64,000 nucleotides of DNA, taken from NCBI RefSeq assembly GCF_002135295.1, contig NZ_NEGG01000013.1, positions 1 through 64,000 on the forward strand. Reading direction: 5' to 3'. Source of the DNA: Acinetobacter sp. ANC 5054. GTDB lineage: Bacteria; Pseudomonadota; Gammaproteobacteria; Pseudomonadales; Moraxellaceae. The notes under the pieces were generated by a model. That model was given only the letters and a program-made list of their open reading frames with translations, did no database searches and had not been told where the DNA came from. Positions 46,086-55,859 of the stretch are shown here, in pieces. The position numbers and the translations under genes are program-made. Position 1 is the first letter of the stretch; each line of letters opens with the position of its first letter.

Positions 46086-47240
46086 TTAATTAAAGTTTAA
46101 TTTTTGCTGAAATTGCAGATCCAATACACAATGATTAAATGCCGCAAAGCGCTCCAGCTCTGTACTTAAAAGCTCAATAAAATAGGCTTTATTTTTTATA
46201 ATTGCTTGCAGATGAAAGCTCAGTATTTCTAAAATCCCTTTCCCACGATGCGCCTTGCAATCGATTTTTCCCACTAATTCAGTACCATACAATATCGGTA
46301 AACAAAAATAACCATATTGCCGTTTTTCAGGTGCCACATAGCATTCCAAACGATAATCAAAATTAAATAAGGCCATTAGGCGGTCACGATGAATAACCAA
46401 ATTATCAAATGGAGAAAGAATTCTGACGCTTTTTTCATGTACATTAAATTGATCTATTTTTTCTAAATCAACATAGAGCCATTCACCTGAATCTAACTGA
46501 ACTAATTCAATCATTTTTGCATCAATTTGTTCATTTAGGATTGAACGCATTGCTATTTTTAATTCTGTACCCGATTTTAAATGCAGCAATTGTTTCCATG
46601 TAAATACGCCATGTGACCTTTTTACCGTTTCAAACAAGTAACGTGCATATTCTTCTACACTGGGCTCCGTCAAATCCAGTCCTAAAGGCAAGCAGTTTTC
46701 TGCAAGTGCATAAAATTTCTCAACACCTACACGCTTGCAGACCATCAAATCGCCTTGCATATAAAGTTGTTCAATAGACTTCCGCACAATGCTCGATTTC
46801 CACCAACCTTGTGCAGCCTTTTCATTTTTGTTCAGAAAATCGCGAGAGCACACCCGAACTTCGGATTTTGCTTGCGCCAATATCTCTTGCATAAGGTGTG
46901 AGTCACCTCGATTAAAATATTTACTTTCTCCACGTCTGACAGAATTCATCTGCCTCAGCGCATATCGATAGTCACGCATTGGGATATACGAAGCGGCATG
47001 AAACCAATACTCAAATATTTTTTGATCTGCCAATAAAGTATTTAAATGTTCTTTTTCATAGTTTTGAACACGATTCCAAAGTGTATGATGGTGCGCGCGC
47101 TCAACCACTGAAATCGTATCGATTTGCACATAACCTAAATGCTCAATCACATTCAAGCTATCGATCATTCCTCTTGACGGGACAGGATGAGGATGAAGCA
47201 ATGAACTGTTAATCGCTAATTGTCTAAATTGAATATCCAT
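46086..47240 (-). CDS. YcaQ/AlkX-type DNA glycosylase (HTH_42 family)
   Basis: A 384-residue winged-helix protein of the AlkZ-like family. LGYVQIDTISVVERAHHHTLWNRV carries the QxD catalytic motif (Gln-Ile-Asp) that marks the YcaQ/AlkX branch, which in E. coli unhooks interstrand crosslinks. SPFDNLVIHRDRLMALFNFDY and CYVAPEKRQYGYFCLPIL are the other family blocks. It lies downstream of epmA with 102 bases between them, in the same direction. Confidence 0.85.
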   Translation of the reverse strand: MDIQFRQLAINSSLLHPHPVPSRGMIDSLNVIEHLGYVQIDTISVVERAHHHTLWNRVQNYEKEHLNTLLADQKIFEYWFHAASYIPMRDYRYALRQMNSVRRGESKYFNRGDSHLMQEILAQAKSEVRVCSRDFLNKNEKAAQGWWKSSIVRKSIEQLYMQGDLMVCKRVGVEKFYALAENCLPLGLDLTEPSVEEYARYLFETVKRSHGVFTWKQLLHLKSGTELKIAMRSILNEQIDAKMIELVQLDSGEWLYVDLEKIDQFNVHEKSVRILSPFDNLVIHRDRLMALFNFDYRLECYVAPEKRQYGYFCLPILYGTELVGKIDCKAHRGKGILEILSFHLQAIIKNKAYFIELLSTELERFAAFNHCVLDLQFQQKLNFN

Positions 47241-47342
47241 ATTGTGCTGTAATATTTTATTTATAATGTTGAATTACATCGATTTAACGTATTGAGAGTT
47301 GCCCCTAAACACAGCAACAAAGTGCATTTGGGGGCGAATAAT

Positions 47343-48320
47343 TTACGATAGCGCTGCAGGAAAACTAATCACTTTTTCAAGTTTCATTTGCTCGGTTGCA
47401 ATCATGAGTAACCGGTCAATCCCTAAGGCAATGCCCGAACATTCGGTCATATGCGGCAATGCTGCAAGCAGATATTCATCAATTGGCATGACATGTAAGC
47501 CCAATGATGCCCGCTCCGCATTATCTGCTGCAAATCGACTGCGCAATACCTCAGCATCAATCAGTTCATCATAGGCATTTGCTAGTTCTAAACCTTCAAT
47601 GTATAGCTCAAAACGCGCCGCAACCAATTCACCATCATCATCCACGCGTGTTTTCGCTAAAGATGCCATTTCTGGTGGAAAGTCAGTTAAAAATACAGGT
47701 GTGTCAAAACCTAGACTTGGCTCCACAAAATGAGAAAATAATAAGTCGATATAACCCAATCGATCATCGCCTAAATCTAAACTCAAGCCCACACGACGAC
47801 AGCAATCTTTCAAATCTTGCAGATTGGCTTGTAAGGGATTCAAATCAAGTCGATCCATAAAGGCATGTTTATAACTCAAAATGGTCGGTCTAAGCTCTCC
47901 AAAGCGCTGCTTTAAGGTCACATTGAGTAGATCTGTCACTTCAAACATCAAGTCTTTTAAGCTAAAACCGGGTCGATACCATTCCAACATGGTAAATTCG
48001 CTGTTGTGCTTACGCCCATGTTCATCATCTCGAAAGACTTTGCAGATTTGATAGATCGGACCACTACCACTTGCCAACAAACGTTTCATGGCAAATTCAG
48101 GCGAGGTCTGCAAGTAATGCGTCTGTTTTTGACCATTCACATGACGCTGTGCCTGCACCGAAGCCAAATGTACATCCGTCACACCTGCTTGCGATAAAAC
48201 TGGTGTTTCAACTTCTAATACTTCACGATCTGCAAAAAAGTGCCGAATTTGTGCGTACATTTGTGCACGTGCACGAATGGCTTTTAAATCACATGTTGGC
48301 TGAAAGTTAATATCGCTCAT
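47343..48320 (-). CDS. epmA: Elongation factor P (R)-beta-lysine ligase
   Basis: A class II lysyl-tRNA synthetase paralogue (325 residues) lacking the anticodon domain; it attaches beta-lysine to EF-P. Motif 2 is CKVFRDDEHGRKHNSEFTML and motif 3 is GIALGIDRLLMI. The start is ATG 48320, which overlaps the pdxB stop (ATGA), so the two are translationally coupled. Confidence 0.94.
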   Translation of the reverse strand: MSDINFQPTCDLKAIRARAQMYAQIRHFFADREVLEVETPVLSQAGVTDVHLASVQAQRHVNGQKQTHYLQTSPEFAMKRLLASGSGPIYQICKVFRDDEHGRKHNSEFTMLEWYRPGFSLKDLMFEVTDLLNVTLKQRFGELRPTILSYKHAFMDRLDLNPLQANLQDLKDCCRRVGLSLDLGDDRLGYIDLLFSHFVEPSLGFDTPVFLTDFPPEMASLAKTRVDDDGELVAARFELYIEGLELANAYDELIDAEVLRSRFAADNAERASLGLHVMPIDEYLLAALPHMTECSGIALGIDRLLMIATEQMKLEKVISFPAALS

Positions 48321-49384
48321 GCCGCAGGGCCTCCATGTGCTGCCCATTCACGGCGTAGTGGATAGGTTTTACGCAAATAATCAAAGGCTTTCTGATCAAC
48401 CTTTCCGTCCTTTAATGTTGCTCTTAAATTAGCATCATCACGGGCGATGTCATAAATTTCTGCTAGATGCAGTTTCAATACAGCCATTAATGGCTGACTG
48501 GCAAATAAGGCATCACAAACTGGTAGTTGCGTTTCAAAACGTTTTGTCGCGGTGTGATTGAATGTTTTGCAAAAAGCATCGTAGATCATTTGCGTACCCC
48601 GTGCTTTGCCTTCCAAGCTATAACCAGCAATATGCGGTGTTACGAGTGTGATTAACTTTAATAAGGCTTCTGATATTTCAGGCTCATGTTCAAATACATC
48701 TAAAACCACTTGGCGCTGTGTATTTTGAATATCCAACATTAAAGCAGCTTCTTTGACAACAGGCCCACGCGCTGAATTGATCAAAATTGCAGATGGTTTC
48801 ATAGCTGTCAAAGCTTGTGAATCAATCAAATGATAAGTCGGATGTGCGCCAGTTTTAGTTAAAGGCACATGGCAACTGATTGCATCGGCTTGCGCAAGCA
48901 ATTGTTCAAATTCTACTTTCACTATATGTTCACGTTGAACGAAAGGATCAAAACCAATGACATTCCAGCCTAAAAACCGCGCCATAGTCGCCAAACGCGA
49001 ACCGACATTTCCTAGGCCGATAATACCAAGTGTAAATGTTGAATTAGCATCAATTAGTTCGGGTTTTAAATGCAATAGAGCCGTAATCACATATTCAGCT
49101 ACAGCCTGTGCATTACAACCTGCAGCGTTCGACCATGCGATATCCTGTTGTTCCAGCGCTGAAATATCCAAATGGTCTGTGCCGATCGTTGCACTGCCAA
49201 CAAATTTCAATGCGGTATTTTCAATTAGTGCGGAGTTCACTTTAGTGACGGAACGCACTAATAATGCCTCAGCATCAGCAACATCTGCATGCGTTAATGT
49301 CCGCCCTGCTGCATGTTGAATTTCTCCAAACTCAGCAAAAAAATAGTCGGTAAATGCGAGATTTTCATCTGCAACGATTTTCAT
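48317..49384 (-). CDS. pdxB: Erythronate-4-phosphate dehydrogenase
   Basis: A D-2-hydroxyacid dehydrogenase (355 residues) of pyridoxal-5-phosphate synthesis. The NAD motif is GIIGLGNVGSRLA; catalytic regions are INSARGPVV (Arg), the Glu in DVFEHEPE and the His in TPHIAGYSLEGKARG. The PdxB C-terminal dimerisation extension (after residue 290) is present, which separates it from SerA. The stop overlaps the epmA start by four bases. Confidence 0.95.
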   Translation of the reverse strand: MKIVADENLAFTDYFFAEFGEIQHAAGRTLTHADVADAEALLVRSVTKVNSALIENTALKFVGSATIGTDHLDISALEQQDIAWSNAAGCNAQAVAEYVITALLHLKPELIDANSTFTLGIIGLGNVGSRLATMARFLGWNVIGFDPFVQREHIVKVEFEQLLAQADAISCHVPLTKTGAHPTYHLIDSQALTAMKPSAILINSARGPVVKEAALMLDIQNTQRQVVLDVFEHEPEISEALLKLITLVTPHIAGYSLEGKARGTQMIYDAFCKTFNHTATKRFETQLPVCDALFASQPLMAVLKLHLAEIYDIARDDANLRATLKDGKVDQKAFDYLRKTYPLRREWAAHGGPAA

Positions 49385-49490
49385 AGTTCATCTCTTTATT
49401 CCACTGTGAACATGATAACGCGTTACATGTGACATGACTATTATTGAACGATTTAGATGAATAAGCCTGCACTGGGCTAAAGCGTAACTT

Positions 49491-50246
49491 TTATTGGCAA
49501 TAATCGGCTAGTTGATCTTCAATTAAACTCAGTGCAGCTTGCCAAGCCGCCTGTATGATCGGCTCTGCCATCGGACTTTCAAATTGTTGAACGGTGTGTT
49601 CACACACTTGGGGATTCGGATAATGTAAATCACGACTCGAAAGCGCTTTCACTTGAATTTGACATGCGCGTTCTAAAAAATAAATCTCATGAAATGCACG
49701 TGCCACGCTATTTCCCGTCGCCAACAAACCATGATTACGTAAAATCATGCAGCGAAATTGCCCCATGTCTTGGACTAAACGCTCACGCTCATCCACTGAA
49801 AATGCAATTCCTTCATATTCATGGTAGGCAATGTTGTTATAAAACTTCAACGCATGTTGTGAAAGTGGTAATAAGCCTTGTGATTGGGCTGAAACTGCAA
49901 CACCATCAGCCGTGTGTGTATGAATCACACAATTAATGTCTTCGCGTGCATGATGCAAAGCTGAATGAATCACAAATCCCGCCACATTCACCATTTTTCC
50001 CGCATCATAAGTTTCAATAATTTTTCCTTCATGATCGATTTTCACCAGATCTGAAGCTTTCATTTTATCAAATGTAATCCCATAACGATTGATCAGAAAA
50101 TGCTGTGGTTCATGCGTCAAACGTAAACTGATATGCGTATCAATAAGATCCGTCATTTTATAATAGGCAATCAAGCGATAGAGAGCTGCGAGTTCACAGC
50201 GAGCCTGCCATTCCTGTTCATGCATGCCGTCTGGTCTAAGCATCAT
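49491..50246 (-). CDS. Class II aldolase/adducin-family protein
   Basis: A 251-residue protein of the zinc-dependent class II aldolase family. Zinc ligands are in INCVIHTHTADGVAV, and the third His in LRNHGLLATG; DTHISLRL is the N-terminal family motif. Substrate is unknown: L-fuculose-phosphate aldolase-like proteins with a decarboxylase or adducin-type role are possible. Two ATG codons (50246, 50243) are preceded by AAGGA. It stands alone next to tRNA-Ser. Confidence 0.82.
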   Translation of the reverse strand: MMLRPDGMHEQEWQARCELAALYRLIAYYKMTDLIDTHISLRLTHEPQHFLINRYGITFDKMKASDLVKIDHEGKIIETYDAGKMVNVAGFVIHSALHHAREDINCVIHTHTADGVAVSAQSQGLLPLSQHALKFYNNIAYHEYEGIAFSVDERERLVQDMGQFRCMILRNHGLLATGNSVARAFHEIYFLERACQIQVKALSSRDLHYPNPQVCEHTVQQFESPMAEPIIQAAWQAALSLIEDQLADYCQ

Positions 50247-50371
50247 AAAAATCCTTTTTATAATCTTGGTTAAATTTATTTTTATTTACAGATCTTTTAT
50301 AGCAAGTTGCAGCTGTGCTGTATATTCAGAAACATAAATGAAGAAAGTAGTAATAAAATTTACGGGCAATA

Positions 50372-50403
50372 AAAAACCCCAATTGTTAAATTGGGGTTTT
50401 TTG
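50372..50403 (-). terminator. Terminator after tRNA-Ser
   Basis: AAAAAACCCCAAT-TGTTAA-ATTGGGGTTTTTT lies directly behind the 3' end of the tRNA on the minus strand. Confidence 0.85.
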
Positions 50404-50407
50404 AATT

Positions 50408-50497
50408 TGGCGGAAGCGGTGAGATTCGAACTCACGGAGGACTCGCGCCCTCGTCGGTTTTCAAGACCGGTGCATTAAACCGCTCTGCCACGCTTCC
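50408..50497 (-). tRNA. tRNA-Ser(UGA)
   Basis: On the minus strand a 90-base gene has acceptor arms GGAAGCG and CGCTTCC, encoded CCA at the 3' end, anticodon loop CTTGAAA with anticodon TGA, the long variable arm of serine tRNAs (ACGAGGGCGCGAGTCCTCC) and T-loop GTTCGAATC. Confidence 0.96.
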
Positions 50498-50867
50498 ATG
50501 GCCGCTATCATATAAATAAAAACTTTGAATGGCAAATATTTTTCCCTGTTTTTATTCAATTCACGCATCGTTCATACAAATTTTACGCAATTCTAAATAT
50601 TAATTCGTGTTCCCACTCTCACATGCCAACATAACAGTTAAAATATTATCTATAAAAACTAGAACCAATTCACATTTTAAATTTTAATTTCGCTAAGAGA
50701 TCAGATTCAAATTTTCTGCCAACATTCATATAGAGAATCTAAATATTTAATTAACTATATATTTTATTTAAATTTTTTAATTTTATTAAAAGAATATCCA
50801 GATGTATATACAAGTTAAAAAATTAAAAGTAAAATTGTATAATTAGTCTTAATTACCCGAGTGAACA
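50498..50867. other. 370-base region between tRNA-Ser and hutC
   Basis: AT-rich and without a supported gene. It holds the tRNA promoter side and, near hutC, the operator (50803-50812) and the promoter candidate (-35 TTAAAA at 50815, -10 TATAAT at 50838, 17-base spacing). Confidence 0.5.
50803..50812. promoter_or_regulatory. HutC operator 1 (hutCD promoter)
   Basis: Perfect palindrome TGTATATACA, within GATGTATATACAAG, next to the -35 box of a promoter with -10 TATAAT at 50838-50843. It fits the known HutC core TGTA-N2-TACA and suggests autoregulation. Confidence 0.75.
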
Positions 50868-51623
50868 ATGGTTCAAATTAATCAAAATAATAAAAATGCT
50901 GATTTGACATTTGATGAAAATTCTCCGATCCCCATTTATATGCAAGTTAAACATTTAATTAACAACAATATTAGCAATGGGACCTGGACGGTAAACACAA
51001 AAATTCCTTCGGAAAGTGAGCTGGTCAAGTTACTTGGCTGTAGCCGAATGACTGTAAATCGAGCCCTAAGAGAATTAACAGCTGAAGGTGTTTTAGTTCG
51101 TGTACAAGGAATTGGTTCTTTTGTAGCCGAAGAAAAGCGTCATACTGCGCTTTTTGAAATTAATAATATTGCTGATGAAATAAAAGCGCGTAAACATAAA
51201 CATCGCGCCCAAGTTCTAGTATTGGAAAGTTTAAAAGCCGATTTCACTCAAGCACAGACTATGCAAATACGTGAAGGCGAAACACTATTTCACTCCATTA
51301 TTGTTCATTTTGAAAATGAAATTCCTGTGCAAATTGAAGAACGCTTGGTAAACGCAGCAATTATTCCAGATTATCTTGAGCAAGATTTTACTGAACTTAC
51401 ACCAAATGCTTATCTTATGTCACTTGCTCCAATGACTGAAGGTGAACATACCGTTAAAGCTATCTTAGCGTCAGCTCAAGAATGCAAATGGTTAAAAATC
51501 ACTAAAACTGAACCTTGTTTATTTATTCAACGCCGAACTTGGGCGAAAAATAATGTTATTTCAAGTGCTCGATTGATCTATCCAGGTAGTCGTTATCAAC
51601 TTGAAGGAAAATTCACTTCATGA
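50868..51623 (+). CDS. hutC: Histidine-utilisation repressor HutC (GntR family)
   Basis: A 251-residue repressor of the hut genes, which elsewhere is released by urocanate. Residues about 18-85 form the GntR winged helix (SELVKLLGCSRMTVNRALR, then GVLVRVQGIGSFVAEEK). The UTRA ligand domain follows, with ENEIPVQIEERLVNA and the HutC-like ending PGSRYQLEGKF. It is followed by hutD with a four-base overlap. Four operator palindromes in the region (50803, 57589, 60096, 60333) define its likely regulon. Confidence 0.94.
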   Translation: MVQINQNNKNADLTFDENSPIPIYMQVKHLINNNISNGTWTVNTKIPSESELVKLLGCSRMTVNRALRELTAEGVLVRVQGIGSFVAEEKRHTALFEINNIADEIKARKHKHRAQVLVLESLKADFTQAQTMQIREGETLFHSIIVHFENEIPVQIEERLVNAAIIPDYLEQDFTELTPNAYLMSLAPMTEGEHTVKAILASAQECKWLKITKTEPCLFIQRRTWAKNNVISSARLIYPGSRYQLEGKFTS

Positions 51624-52210
51624 AGATAAAAGTCTTCAACACTTCTGAATATTTGCGGATGCCTTGGAAAAATAAACAAGGTTATACATTACAACTGGCG
51701 TCTAGCCATTCCTCGCTGGAAAACTTTGATTGGCGTATATCCATTGCGGATGTAAATCAAAATAGCGCTTTTTCCAAATTTGACAATAAGTATAGATTAA
51801 TTAGCTTATTAGAAGGTAAAGGATTTATTTTAGATAACCAGTTGACTCAAGATAAAGTCAATTTAAAGAAGAATGAAATTTATCATTTTTCAGGTGACGC
51901 ATTCATTGCCTCTGAATTGATAGATGGTCCTATTCGTGACTTTAACCTGATCTATAATCCTACCCTATTCAATGCGACCATGAACTATCATTCAAAGGAC
52001 TTGAATATTAGTGTAAAAGATAACTTAAAAATAATTTTTATTTTCAATGCAGACAAATCTGATTTGATAATTAAAGTAAATCTGACCGATTTTTGCTTAA
52101 AGGAATATGAACTATTAAAAGTTGAAACCGAAGATTTATCTCAGATTAATTTTCAAATTTCAGGAGATTACCTTTCGTATTACATTATTCAAATTCACTC
52201 GATGTATTAA
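51620..52210 (+). CDS. hutD: HutD-family protein
   Basis: A 196-residue cupin-like protein of the HutD family. YLRMPWKNKQGYTLQLA, NFDWRISIADVNQNSAFSKF and HFSGDAFIASELIDGPIRDFNL are the family blocks. In pseudomonads HutD has been proposed to limit the level of hut activity; its mechanism is unsettled. ATGA overlap with hutC. Confidence 0.92.
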   Translation: MKIKVFNTSEYLRMPWKNKQGYTLQLASSHSSLENFDWRISIADVNQNSAFSKFDNKYRLISLLEGKGFILDNQLTQDKVNLKKNEIYHFSGDAFIASELIDGPIRDFNLIYNPTLFNATMNYHSKDLNISVKDNLKIIFIFNADKSDLIIKVNLTDFCLKEYELLKVETEDLSQINFQISGDYLSYYIIQIHSMY

Positions 52211-52216
52211 GGATAC

Positions 52217-52240
52217 AAAGTGCATAAATGAATGCACTTT
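52217..52240. terminator. Hairpin between convergent hutD and gdh
   Basis: AAAGTGCAT and ATGCACTTT pair around a six-base loop. T-runs are short, so it is a modest bidirectional terminator. Confidence 0.55.
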
Positions 52241-52276
52241 GCTGAATCTATTTCAAAGCCTAAACAATTATTAGGT

Positions 52277-53548
52277 TTATCCAGGGAAAATCCCTCGCTC
52301 TTTTCTTGCAGTCAAAATCCGTTCACAAGCCAAAATATAAGCTGCTGTACGCAAGGTGCAATGGTTTAATGTAGCAGTGTTCCACACTTCATTCATTGCA
52401 TTAACCATCAATGTATCCAGTTTTTGGTTAATTTCTTCTTCGGACCAAAAGAAACTTGAAATATCTTGAACCCACTCAAAATAACTCACAGTTATACCTC
52501 CAGCATTGCAAATCACATCAGGAACAATAGTTTTGCCACGCTCAATTAATATGTCATCTGCTTCTGGATAAGTTGGACCATTCGCTCCCTCTAAAATAAT
52601 AGAAGCCGTAATTCTTTTAGCTCGATCTGATGTGATTTGACCTTCAAGTGCTGCTGGAATGACGATGTCAGTTTCTACATCCCAAAACTCTTCATTGCTC
52701 AATTCTGTAGAATACTGAAAGCCCGATACACCACCAAACTTTTTAATATATTCATTTAATTGAGGAATATCAATACCCTGATCATTAAAAATAGTTCCAG
52801 TATGATCTTGTATTGATACTATCTTAGCTTGTGACATATAAAAAAGTAATGCCGCTTCGCTACCAACATTGCCATAGCCTTGAATTGAAACTTTTGAATT
52901 TTTTAATTCCAACCCTATTTTTTTTGCTGCCTCTACACCACAGATATATACCCCACGACCTGTTGCTTTAATTCGGCCCAAAGATCCACCTAAATGTACA
53001 GGTTTACCTGTGACAACACCTGTAACCGTATACCCCTGACTTGATGAATACGTATCCATAATCCAGCCCATAACATGCTGATTGGTCCCAACATCTGGTG
53101 CAGGTATATCTTTTTGCGGGCCAATGATATGTCCAATTTCACTGGTATATCGCCGGGTAAGTCGTTCTAATTCTCTAGGAGATAAACTTGATGGATCTAC
53201 ACGTACCCCACCTTTTGCACCACCAAATGGCAAGTTTAATACTGCAGATTTAATCGTCATCCAGGCAGACAGCCCCATAACTTCATTTAAATCTACATCT
53301 GGATGAAAACGAATTCCTCCTTTACCCGGACCACGCGAAAGATTATGTTGCACACGAAATCCTTCAAAATGACGAATTGATCCATCATCCATCACAATCG
53401 GCACATCAACAATCAAAGCGCGTTTTGGTCGTTTTAGCGTGTTGATATAATCTTTTAGATGCTCCAAATAAGGTGCAACTCGATCAACTTGCGCTAAATA
53501 TGTCTGCCAAGCACCTGAACTTCCATTTAAATAACTCAATTCATTCAT
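52277..53548 (-). CDS. Glutamate dehydrogenase (Glu/Leu/Phe/Val family)
   Basis: A 423-residue dehydrogenase, probably interconverting glutamate and 2-oxoglutarate. [18 protein letters not shown] and [14 protein letters not shown] (with the catalytic Lys) are typical, as are IPAPDVGTN and the Rossmann part [16 protein letters not shown]. The ATG has GGGAG upstream. It lies 27 bases after hutG in the hutU-I-G direction, so it is likely the last gene of the hut operon. There it would turn the glutamate produced by HutG into 2-oxoglutarate and ammonia. Whether it uses NAD or NADP cannot be told. Confidence 0.9.
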   Translation of the reverse strand: MNELSYLNGSSGAWQTYLAQVDRVAPYLEHLKDYINTLKRPKRALIVDVPIVMDDGSIRHFEGFRVQHNLSRGPGKGGIRFHPDVDLNEVMGLSAWMTIKSAVLNLPFGGAKGGVRVDPSSLSPRELERLTRRYTSEIGHIIGPQKDIPAPDVGTNQHVMGWIMDTYSSSQGYTVTGVVTGKPVHLGGSLGRIKATGRGVYICGVEAAKKIGLELKNSKVSIQGYGNVGSEAALLFYMSQAKIVSIQDHTGTIFNDQGIDIPQLNEYIKKFGGVSGFQYSTELSNEEFWDVETDIVIPAALEGQITSDRAKRITASIILEGANGPTYPEADDILIERGKTIVPDVICNAGGITVSYFEWVQDISSFFWSEEEINQKLDTLMVNAMNEVWNTATLNHCTLRTAAYILACERILTARKERGIFPG

Positions 53549-53575
53549 TGAGTATGACTCCCTAAGATTTATTTC

Positions 53576-54511
53576 TTATTTAAAAATGTAGTTAAAAATG
53601 ATGTAAGCTGCTAATTTCGCAGTATGTTGATCTATGTCATAACGTGGATTACATTCAGCAATATCCAGTAATCGAATTTTCCCAGATGAGTGGATAAAAC
53701 TAAAAAGTTCATCGAAACACGCTACATCTATTCCCCTGACAGCAGGAGCGCTCACACCGGGTGCAATTGCAGCAGAAAAAACATCTAAATCGACTGTCAC
53801 ATATAAAATGTCTACTCGATCTATAAAATTCTTTATTGTGCTCAATACTTGTGAACTAGAAGGTTGTCTTAATTCGTTATCGTAAATGTATGTGCAATTT
53901 AATCGATCTGCAGTTGAAAATAACTCTTTGGTATTGGAATGTCGTGCTACGCCCAAGCACAAATAATTAAAGTTTTGATTAAATTCTTGACTCAGTTTTG
54001 CTGCTTGTAAAAACGGCGTGCCTGATGTTGCAACACTGTGATTACGCAAATCAAAATGTGCATCAAAATTTATAATCCCGATTGTTTTATGAGGTTCATT
54101 TTTTTGAACAAAATCAAAAAGACCTTTAAAACTGCCATAAGCAACTTCATGCCCTCCGCCTAAAACAATCGGCGCATGACCACTTTCTAGTAGATCGACT
54201 AACTCAGCAGATAAAAGTGTTTGTGCTTGTTCTAAATCGCCGTTGAGACAAAAAATATTACCTCGATCGTGCAAAGCAACTTCATGCACTATAGGCAAAC
54301 TTGCCAATTGCTTTCGTATTAAATCAGGAGCTTCAGCCGCACCCACACGTCCAAAATTTCGATTAACCCCCTCATCTGAACAAAAGCCGACGAGTGTATA
54401 GGTGGGTACGACCATGTCAAAGCAATTGCTTTGATTCATAATTTGATGAATTCTTAATTGTGATGGATCACTGCCATCACATCTTCCAGTCCAAATAAAG
54501 TTGTTTTCCAT
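53576..54511 (-). CDS. hutG: Formimidoylglutamase
   Basis: A manganese ureohydrolase (311 residues) that splits N-formimidoyl-L-glutamate into glutamate and formamide. Metal-binding motifs are GGGHEVAYG, INFDAHFDLR and VDLDVFSAAIAPGVSAP. This single-step route means that hutF and the deformylase version of HutG are not needed. It lies 56 bases after hutI and 27 before the glutamate dehydrogenase gene. Start 54511 has only a weak ribosome binding site. Confidence 0.92.
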   Translation of the reverse strand: MENNFIWTGRCDGSDPSQLRIHQIMNQSNCFDMVVPTYTLVGFCSDEGVNRNFGRVGAAEAPDLIRKQLASLPIVHEVALHDRGNIFCLNGDLEQAQTLLSAELVDLLESGHAPIVLGGGHEVAYGSFKGLFDFVQKNEPHKTIGIINFDAHFDLRNHSVATSGTPFLQAAKLSQEFNQNFNYLCLGVARHSNTKELFSTADRLNCTYIYDNELRQPSSSQVLSTIKNFIDRVDILYVTVDLDVFSAAIAPGVSAPAVRGIDVACFDELFSFIHSSGKIRLLDIAECNPRYDIDQHTAKLAAYIIFNYIFK

Positions 54512-54567
54512 AACTTATATGCTCGAATAAACTGTAATTTTAAAAAATGATTCGAAACTTTATTTCA

Positions 54568-55773
54568 TTAGAATTTGCGCTCTTGGCCTTGATAGATCGT
54601 GCGTTTATCAAGATCACCGCCGAGCCAATAGGTAATTTCAGATGGATGTTGAATATCCCATGCTACAAAATCTGCAACTTTACCAACTTCAAGACTACCG
54701 TGAGTTTGACCGAGCCCTAATGCATGTGCAGCATGAATAGTTACACCTGCTAAAGCCTGTTCAGGATTCAGTTTAAATAATGTACTGCCCATATTCATGA
54801 TTAAGCGAAGTGACAAAGCTGGTGAAGTTCCGGGATTTAAATCTGTAGATAAGGCAATTCGAACATTATGCTTTTGCAATGCTGCAATATTGGGGTGTTT
54901 GGTTTCTCTCAAAAAATAAAATGCACCTGGCAATAGCACAGCTACAGTGCCAGATTTAGCCATTGCTTCGGCATCACTTTCAGTCAAATATTCCAAATGA
55001 TCTGCGGATAACGCTTTGTATTGTGCAGCTAATGTTGAGCCGTGCAATTCTGATAATTGTTCTGCATGAATTTTGACAGGAATATTTAGTTTCTGAGCTA
55101 CCTGAAATACTTTTTCAACTTGAGCTGGTGAAAATGCCAAATGTTCACAAAATGCATCTACCGCATCAACCAATCCCTCAGATATCAGTTGAGGAAGTAA
55201 AGTCTCACAAATAAATTCTATATATGCATCACTATCATTCTTATATTGATTCGGTAAAGCATGTGCAGCTAAACATGTACTCTTAATAGTTACAGGCAAA
55301 ATGGCTGAAATTTGCCGTATAACACGTAGCATTTTTCTTTCATTTTCTAAATCCAATCCATAACCAGACTTAATTTCTAATGTGGTCACGCCTTCTCTAA
55401 GCAAGTTACTTATGCGTTTGATCGCCAGTTCACGCAATTGAATTTCTGAAGTCTCACGTGTAGCTTTAACTGTACTTGCGATTCCGCCACCTTGTGCAGC
55501 AATCATCTCATAAGATACACCTTTCAACCGTTGCTCAAATTCGACACTACGATTACCGCCAAACACACTATGCGTATGACAATCTATTAAGCCCGGTGTG
55601 ACCCAAAATCCATCTAAATCCACGTTGATGGCATTTAAATTTTTAGGTAAATCTGCAACTGATCCGATCCACTCAATTTTACCCAGATGAGTCACAATAG
55701 CAGCATCTTCAATGACTGAATATTGAGCATCTACCATTGTTGCAATGTGACAATTTTGCCAGACCGTTTTCAT
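54568..55773 (-). CDS. hutI: Imidazolonepropionase
   Basis: A metal-dependent amidohydrolase (401 residues) that opens the imidazolone ring to N-formimidoyl-glutamate. Metal ligands are in [33 protein letters not shown] and STDLNPGT. The ATG has AGGAT upstream. It follows hutU, with a hairpin in the 86-base gap, where many related clusters carry hutH. Confidence 0.95.
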   Translation of the reverse strand: MKTVWQNCHIATMVDAQYSVIEDAAIVTHLGKIEWIGSVADLPKNLNAINVDLDGFWVTPGLIDCHTHSVFGGNRSVEFEQRLKGVSYEMIAAQGGGIASTVKATRETSEIQLRELAIKRISNLLREGVTTLEIKSGYGLDLENERKMLRVIRQISAILPVTIKSTCLAAHALPNQYKNDSDAYIEFICETLLPQLISEGLVDAVDAFCEHLAFSPAQVEKVFQVAQKLNIPVKIHAEQLSELHGSTLAAQYKALSADHLEYLTESDAEAMAKSGTVAVLLPGAFYFLRETKHPNIAALQKHNVRIALSTDLNPGTSPALSLRLIMNMGSTLFKLNPEQALAGVTIHAAHALGLGQTHGSLEVGKVADFVAWDIQHPSEITYWLGGDLDKRTIYQGQERKF

Positions 55774-55818
55774 TCAAATCATCCTGATTTATAAAGATTA
55801 AAGATTAATTGAATTAAA

Positions 55819-55850
55819 AAGAGGTTATTCACTTGCATGAATAACCTCTT
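55819..55850 (-). terminator. Hairpin between hutU and hutI
   Basis: AAGAGGTTATTCA and TGAATAACCTCTT form a 13-bp stem. On the minus strand it is followed by TTTTTAATTC, so it may partly terminate the hutU message or set the hutU:hutIG ratio. Confidence 0.6.
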
Positions 55851-55859
55851 AATTTGTTC

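Noticed and set aside
50408..50497. tRNA-Ser as integration site of the hut-type island
   Set aside because: I could not find a repeated copy of the tRNA 3' end at the other side of the island, nor an integrase gene.
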